The translations under genes and the position numbers were made by a program. The notes below the pieces were generated by a model that saw only the letters and a list, made by a program, of their open reading frames with translations, had not been told where the DNA came from and ran no database searches. From assembly GCA_020725385.1 (NCBI GenBank), contig DYFC01000016.1:1-49292 (forward strand): DNA of 49,292 nt, given 5' to 3'. This stretch comes from Nitrospira japonica (GTDB lineage Bacteria > Nitrospirota > Thermodesulfovibrionia > Thermodesulfovibrionales > SM23-35). Shown here piece by piece: positions 45,509 to 49,292 of this stretch (within the stretch, counting starts at the first letter, position 1; the number at the start of each line of letters is the position of its first letter).

Positions 45509-47053
45509 TCATTTAGCTTTTTGTTTTAATAAAATATTTATCATAGGTCCAATAACAAGAAAAACTATCCAGCCTAAAGAATGAAGATAACGTACTGTTA
45601 CTCCCTCACAAAAAGTACATGAGACAAGAACTATTAAAAATGATATATAGAAAACAAAGAAATTGAGTATTCTGTAATCTTTGCCATATATGAATATATT
45701 TAGAAATGCAAAAAAAGGTAAACAAAGTAAAAATAAATACCAGAACCATATTTTCATATGATATTTAACAATTAATGTTCTGAGAAAAGGCAATTTTTCT
45801 CCATCAAGATTGAAATTATCTTTTAAGGCTTTTAACATATATTCTGGTAGTGGTCTGTCTCCCTCGTCATTTAATAAACTACGCTTTAAATATGATAAAT
45901 TCCAAAAATCTTTAAATGTTTTAAAAATAACTGAAATAACCCCGAAGGGGTCTCTCTTTAAAGCATTCAATGCAGTTTTTAGGGCTAAATTATCAGCCTT
46001 AATAGAATCAGGAAAAGCTTCGTTCAAACGGGCAATAATTCCATCAGATTGCCAGTGATGAAATACCCGATTATAATGATTTTTTGGATCATAATTTAAA
46101 TCTTTGAAAATTCTTTCTGCTACTTCAGGTATGGGAAAATCTTCTTGTTCAACTACTGGTAGAAAAGCTACCATCATGATGGTTCCACTTTTGTATTGAT
46201 AAGCAGGAGGATTTTTAGATAAATATCCATTAAGATTTTTATATCCGAGGTGAAAGATAAATGTTGATAAAACAGAAACAAGAATATGAAAAGCAATCAT
46301 ACTGATAAGCCATCTTTTTTTAAAAGTATCTTCTGAAAAAATATACTTCTTAAAAATCATTGGATAGAAACTAAATTGAGTTCTTTGAAAGAATAAAGCA
46401 AGAATAGGAAGCATTAAAGTGTTAATTAAAACAATAGGAAGATAGCTTAACCTTAAACTAATTAAACATGTGCCTATAATTTGTATAATTACTAACAATA
46501 ATAAACGAGGTTTTCTAAAATAAAGAAATATTATAAGTATGTATATTGTGAATAAGAACAAAGAAAATGCCTCTGTCATTACAAAACGCTCATACATAAG
46601 CTGTAAAGGTTCTAAAGTACAAATTAAGGCTGATAGAAAAGCTCTTCTAAAATTAAATGAGAAAAAAGTAATAAGAATGTAAGAAATAATAATAGCATTA
46701 AAACAACTCGTTGCAATCTGAATTGATATTAAAGTAGTAAGTGAATGAGATGCAATGGCTGTATATTTGATAATAAACCCATAAATAAATGACCTATCCG
46801 GAGGAATCCAATTATTAATAGCGGTAGATAAATAGCTCCATGAATCACCTAAAAAAAACCTTGGTATTGGATCTATGCAAAAAATAATAAATTTAATGAA
46901 AATAATTGTAAGTAATAAAAATAACCAATATAATTGATTAGATTTATTATTTAATTTTGATAAATCTTTAATTCCCAATTTTAACATTTTTAAAAATTCA
47001 AAAATTCGCTTAATAATATAACATAAAATAAAAAGCTTTATTATTTGTCTCAT
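45509..47053 (-). CDS. GT-C-type membrane glycosyltransferase-like protein (514 aa)
   Basis: The exact family is not recognised. The protein has about nine to eleven membrane segments and an acidic first extracytoplasmic loop, FLGDSWSYLSTAIN..PPDRSFIYG. That loop is the pattern of GT-C enzymes (GT39/GT83-like) using polyprenyl-phosphate sugars. MYERFVMTEAFSLFLF is another recurring motif of that group. A soluble loop of about 150 residues (about 275-430) interrupts the membrane part. It lies alone between two intergenic gaps of over 230 bases in very AT-rich DNA. The start is uncertain; the ATG 22 codons downstream (MLKLGIKD) is an alternative. Confidence 0.72.
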   Translation of the reverse strand: MRQIIKLFILCYIIKRIFEFLKMLKLGIKDLSKLNNKSNQLYWLFLLLTIIFIKFIIFCIDPIPRFFLGDSWSYLSTAINNWIPPDRSFIYGFIIKYTAIASHSLTTLISIQIATSCFNAIIISYILITFFSFNFRRAFLSALICTLEPLQLMYERFVMTEAFSLFLFTIYILIIFLYFRKPRLLLLVIIQIIGTCLISLRLSYLPIVLINTLMLPILALFFQRTQFSFYPMIFKKYIFSEDTFKKRWLISMIAFHILVSVLSTFIFHLGYKNLNGYLSKNPPAYQYKSGTIMMVAFLPVVEQEDFPIPEVAERIFKDLNYDPKNHYNRVFHHWQSDGIIARLNEAFPDSIKADNLALKTALNALKRDPFGVISVIFKTFKDFWNLSYLKRSLLNDEGDRPLPEYMLKALKDNFNLDGEKLPFLRTLIVKYHMKIWFWYLFLLCLPFFAFLNIFIYGKDYRILNFFVFYISFLIVLVSCTFCEGVTVRYLHSLGWIVFLVIGPMINILLKQKAK

Positions 47054-47285
47054 CAGATTTTTAGGTCATATTCGAATTTCTTATTTGTTTTGGATAAATT
47101 ATAATATCGAAAAAAAATTAATTGTGTTTTTATTCAATTTGATGTAGAGTCATAAACGATATTATATTTTCAATGTAATCTATTAGATGTTTTTGAGACT
47201 AAAATAATAAATCATGATATAAAGCGGAACTAAAACATATTAATGTATTGATGTCAGAAATGAATAAAAATACTTAAAAAATATT

Positions 47286-49292
47286 ATGGGAAATAATATT
47301 TTTTCAAATATCTTGTTGCAATATACTTTTCTTATACTTACTCTTGCCAGTATAATCCTTTTTTTCAAAAGTATTTACAATAAAATTAAAACAAAACAAA
47401 TTTTATTAAGCCTCATTTGGATTACAATACTTGTTTTTTACTTAGCCATATTCATTATTAAATATCTTTTTCCCACAGAAGGTGTTGTCGGATGGGATGA
47501 TGCATCTAATATGCTCCGGGGGATAAACATTGCAGATGACATTTTAAATGGCCGATTTTCAGAATTTTGGCGCGACACAAATATGCAAACAATATGGGGG
47601 CCGGGTTATGCATGGCTTTTTGCATGGCTTTATATTGTTCTGGGGAAAATAAAGCTTGCTGGTTCTTTTCTATCTGTTTTGTCTTTTGTTATGAGTACTT
47701 TTGTTATATATCAAATAGGTCTTAAAATGAACCAGAAAAAAGGCTGGCTGGTAGGCAGTATTGCCGTCATATTTATGATTACTACGCCATATGCCATAAA
47801 ATTGTCAGCGATAGCCATGATAGAGCCTGTTCTATTATTTCTGCTTCCTTTTGTAATACTTGTAAGAATTAATAATGATGAAAACAACTCAAATATTAAT
47901 TCCATTATTTTTTCCCTTCTGGTTGCATTTATTTTTTTAACAAAATATAACTATGGTTTCTTGCTCATTGTAGCTAATTTGATTGCTGATTTTATTTTTT
48001 TTATTCGATCTACCGATAATAATAAAATCAAATTAACATCGAAAATCTTAATTTATAATTATGTTCCTTTATTTCTAATTATAATTCTTTGGTTTCTTTG
48101 GGAAACCAATTCAAAAATTGAAGGTTTTCTTTTTTTTATGAAAAATGTTCCAAGAATTGAGTCAGCCCTTTTCAGTGAATACAGGCTGTTTTATTATCCA
48201 AAGCTATTTTTATCCGAATATTCTTTTTTAGGAAAATTCTCACCAATAATCATACCATTTTTCATTATTGGTTTATTGAATAGTTATCGCAAGCCTTTTT
48301 TAAGAATGTCTTTATTTTTTATCATCTCTTTCATTGCTGCAACAATACACCCTTTGAAAGATACAAGATATTTTATTCCTTTTTTGCCATTTCTTTGGTT
48401 GCTTGTTTCTCTTGGTATTGTAATTTTTACAGAATGGATATCAAAATTATTAAAAGAAAATATATTTTCTAAAATATTCTATTTCACGACTATAACTTTT
48501 CTCATTTTGATTTTACCTCTTTATCAATTTAGCCGTCTTGATACCAAAGCCCGTTATTTATCAAGCGGGACATTATCCCCTAATTATTTTATGGCTAAGT
48601 CAATAAAAGAAATCTTAACAAAGATAAAATATGAAGCTAATGAAAGGAAAAAAATTATAATAGTTGGCACATTTGCCGAAATAAGTCCTGCTCTAATTAA
48701 ATTACATTTACATGGAGATATAAAGGAAAATACAAATTATGACATTCTCATTGATACATTTGAGAAAGAAGCGTCTAATTACGAGGAATTCTTAACCTCA
48801 TGGATAGATTCTCATCCTGAATATAGTATTGCTACTATACGCTTATCAGACAACTCACCATTTTTTGGACAAGACTATGAAAAATTTAATCTCTGGAAAA
48901 GAGAATACATTGATATTATTAATAAAAACTATAAAAAGTACGGCCTTGACCTCTACCATGAAAAGTATTTTTCTGAATATGGAATTGAATTTAAAATTTA
49001 TAGACAGAAACAGAAAGATATGCTTTCAGCTATAACATACAACTTTGAGCAGAATAAAAAAGGATGGAGTACAGACAGAATTAATATTAATGTTGGTATA
49101 ACAGACTTAAAAAAACATAAAGGCAGATTTAGCTTAAGGATAGCAGGTAGGGGCGAAACAGGGCAATGGAGCTTTGCGAGGTCTGAAAAGAATATGATTA
49201 TACCGGGGAAACTCTACAAATTTTCTGGCTGGATGCTTATTGATTCTATCAGTAGTGATACATCTAATTTCAAGTGTGAATTCTGGTCAGGG
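47286..49292 (+). CDS. GT-C membrane glycosyltransferase, partial (cut by window end)
   Basis: The frame is open from ATG 47286 to the last base, 669 codons with no stop. The N-terminal 430 residues or so are polytopic. The first large loop reads VGWDDASNMLRGINIADDIL then TIWGPGYAWLFAWLY, the arrangement of PMT_2/ArnT-like enzymes that move sugars from a polyprenyl-phosphate donor. HPLKDTRYFIPFLPFLWLL is the matching C-terminal membrane motif. A soluble domain follows, ending in a beta-rich, carbohydrate-binding-module-like part (from about 590: FEQNKKGWSTDRINI, GRFSLRIAGRGETGQW). No ribosome site is obvious. It diverges from the 514-residue membrane protein. Confidence 0.85.
   Translation, partial: MGNNIFSNILLQYTFLILTLASIILFFKSIYNKIKTKQILLSLIWITILVFYLAIFIIKYLFPTEGVVGWDDASNMLRGINIADDILNGRFSEFWRDTNMQTIWGPGYAWLFAWLYIVLGKIKLAGSFLSVLSFVMSTFVIYQIGLKMNQKKGWLVGSIAVIFMITTPYAIKLSAIAMIEPVLLFLLPFVILVRINNDENNSNINSIIFSLLVAFIFLTKYNYGFLLIVANLIADFIFFIRSTDNNKIKLTSKILIYNYVPLFLIIILWFLWETNSKIEGFLFFMKNVPRIESALFSEYRLFYYPKLFLSEYSFLGKFSPIIIPFFIIGLLNSYRKPFLRMSLFFIISFIAATIHPLKDTRYFIPFLPFLWLLVSLGIVIFTEWISKLLKENIFSKIFYFTTITFLILILPLYQFSRLDTKARYLSSGTLSPNYFMAKSIKEILTKIKYEANERKKIIIVGTFAEISPALIKLHLHGDIKENTNYDILIDTFEKEASNYEEFLTSWIDSHPEYSIATIRLSDNSPFFGQDYEKFNLWKREYIDIINKNYKKYGLDLYHEKYFSEYGIEFKIYRQKQKDMLSAITYNFEQNKKGWSTDRININVGITDLKKHKGRFSLRIAGRGETGQWSFARSEKNMIIPGKLYKFSGWMLIDSISSDTSNFKCEFWSG

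Noticed and set aside
48829..49035. 68-residue plus-strand frame near the right edge
   Set aside because: It is out of frame inside the partial GT-C gene, whose frame is open from 47286 to the end.

Overview
The window is a compact, AT-rich bacterial chromosome segment (roughly one third G+C by eye) with long runs of overlapping genes. The cell looks Gram-negative: it has a TonB-type protein, an exported lipoprotein, exported proteases and an ExeA-like ATPase. A consensus sigma-54 promoter, a GlnRS, a LarB, a short-form ThiC, CheY/HD-GYP signalling and dolichol-pathway-like glycosyltransferases would fit Nitrospirota (Thermodesulfovibrionia-like) or a related deltaproteobacterial lineage. That placement is inference from gene content only. 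No rRNA, tRNA or insertion sequence was recognised.

Left part (1-8284, plus strand): glnS, a long hairpin built from an iterated word, then gpsA-larB. Next comes a sigma-54 promoter driving a chagasin-type cysteine-protease inhibitor followed by a papain-family protease with four beta-sandwich repeats, and then a membrane hybrid histidine kinase. From 8300 to 12224 a sigma-70 promoter, a TPP riboswitch and an intrinsic terminator control thiS-thiG-thiE-thiC-thiD. Convergent to this are pncA and pncB (NAD salvage).

Middle (14409-28027): a MoaE-like protein, a small unknown protein, radA and a lipoprotein run on the plus strand. An ExeA-like ATPase with a 755-residue TPR protein, cutA, and a 2393-residue secreted multidomain protein (TSP1-like, PKD-like, TPR-like and WSC domains) lie on the minus strand. 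The giant gene has visibly higher G+C than its surroundings.

Right-centre (28205-35502, minus strand): an overlapping signalling cluster of HD-GYP response regulator, Rossmann-fused hybrid kinase with a degenerate GGDEF domain, and an O6-methylguanine-DNA methyltransferase. It is followed by a tightly overlapped geranylgeranyl-reductase-like / TonB / DUF3553-like operon.

35503-36761 holds a leader-like AT-rich region, a CRISPR array with eight repeats and seven spacers but no cas genes in the window, a word-iterated inverted repeat and a strong hairpin terminator.

36762-43067: a minus-strand operon (metallo-beta-lactamase-fold protein, birA, coaX, a GalT-like protein lacking the usual nucleophile, uspA) diverges from parA-parB and a thioredoxin-reductase-like flavoprotein that lacks the usual NADPH motifs.

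Right end (43142-49292): a very AT-rich surface-glycosylation region. It has an ALG5-like GT2 enzyme, an ALG10-like membrane protein, and two further GT-C-type membrane glycosyltransferases, the last cut by the window edge. The most unusual signals are the sigma-54-driven inhibitor/protease pair, the ALG5/ALG10-like pair, the giant WSC/TSP1 protein and several enzymes with altered catalytic motifs.
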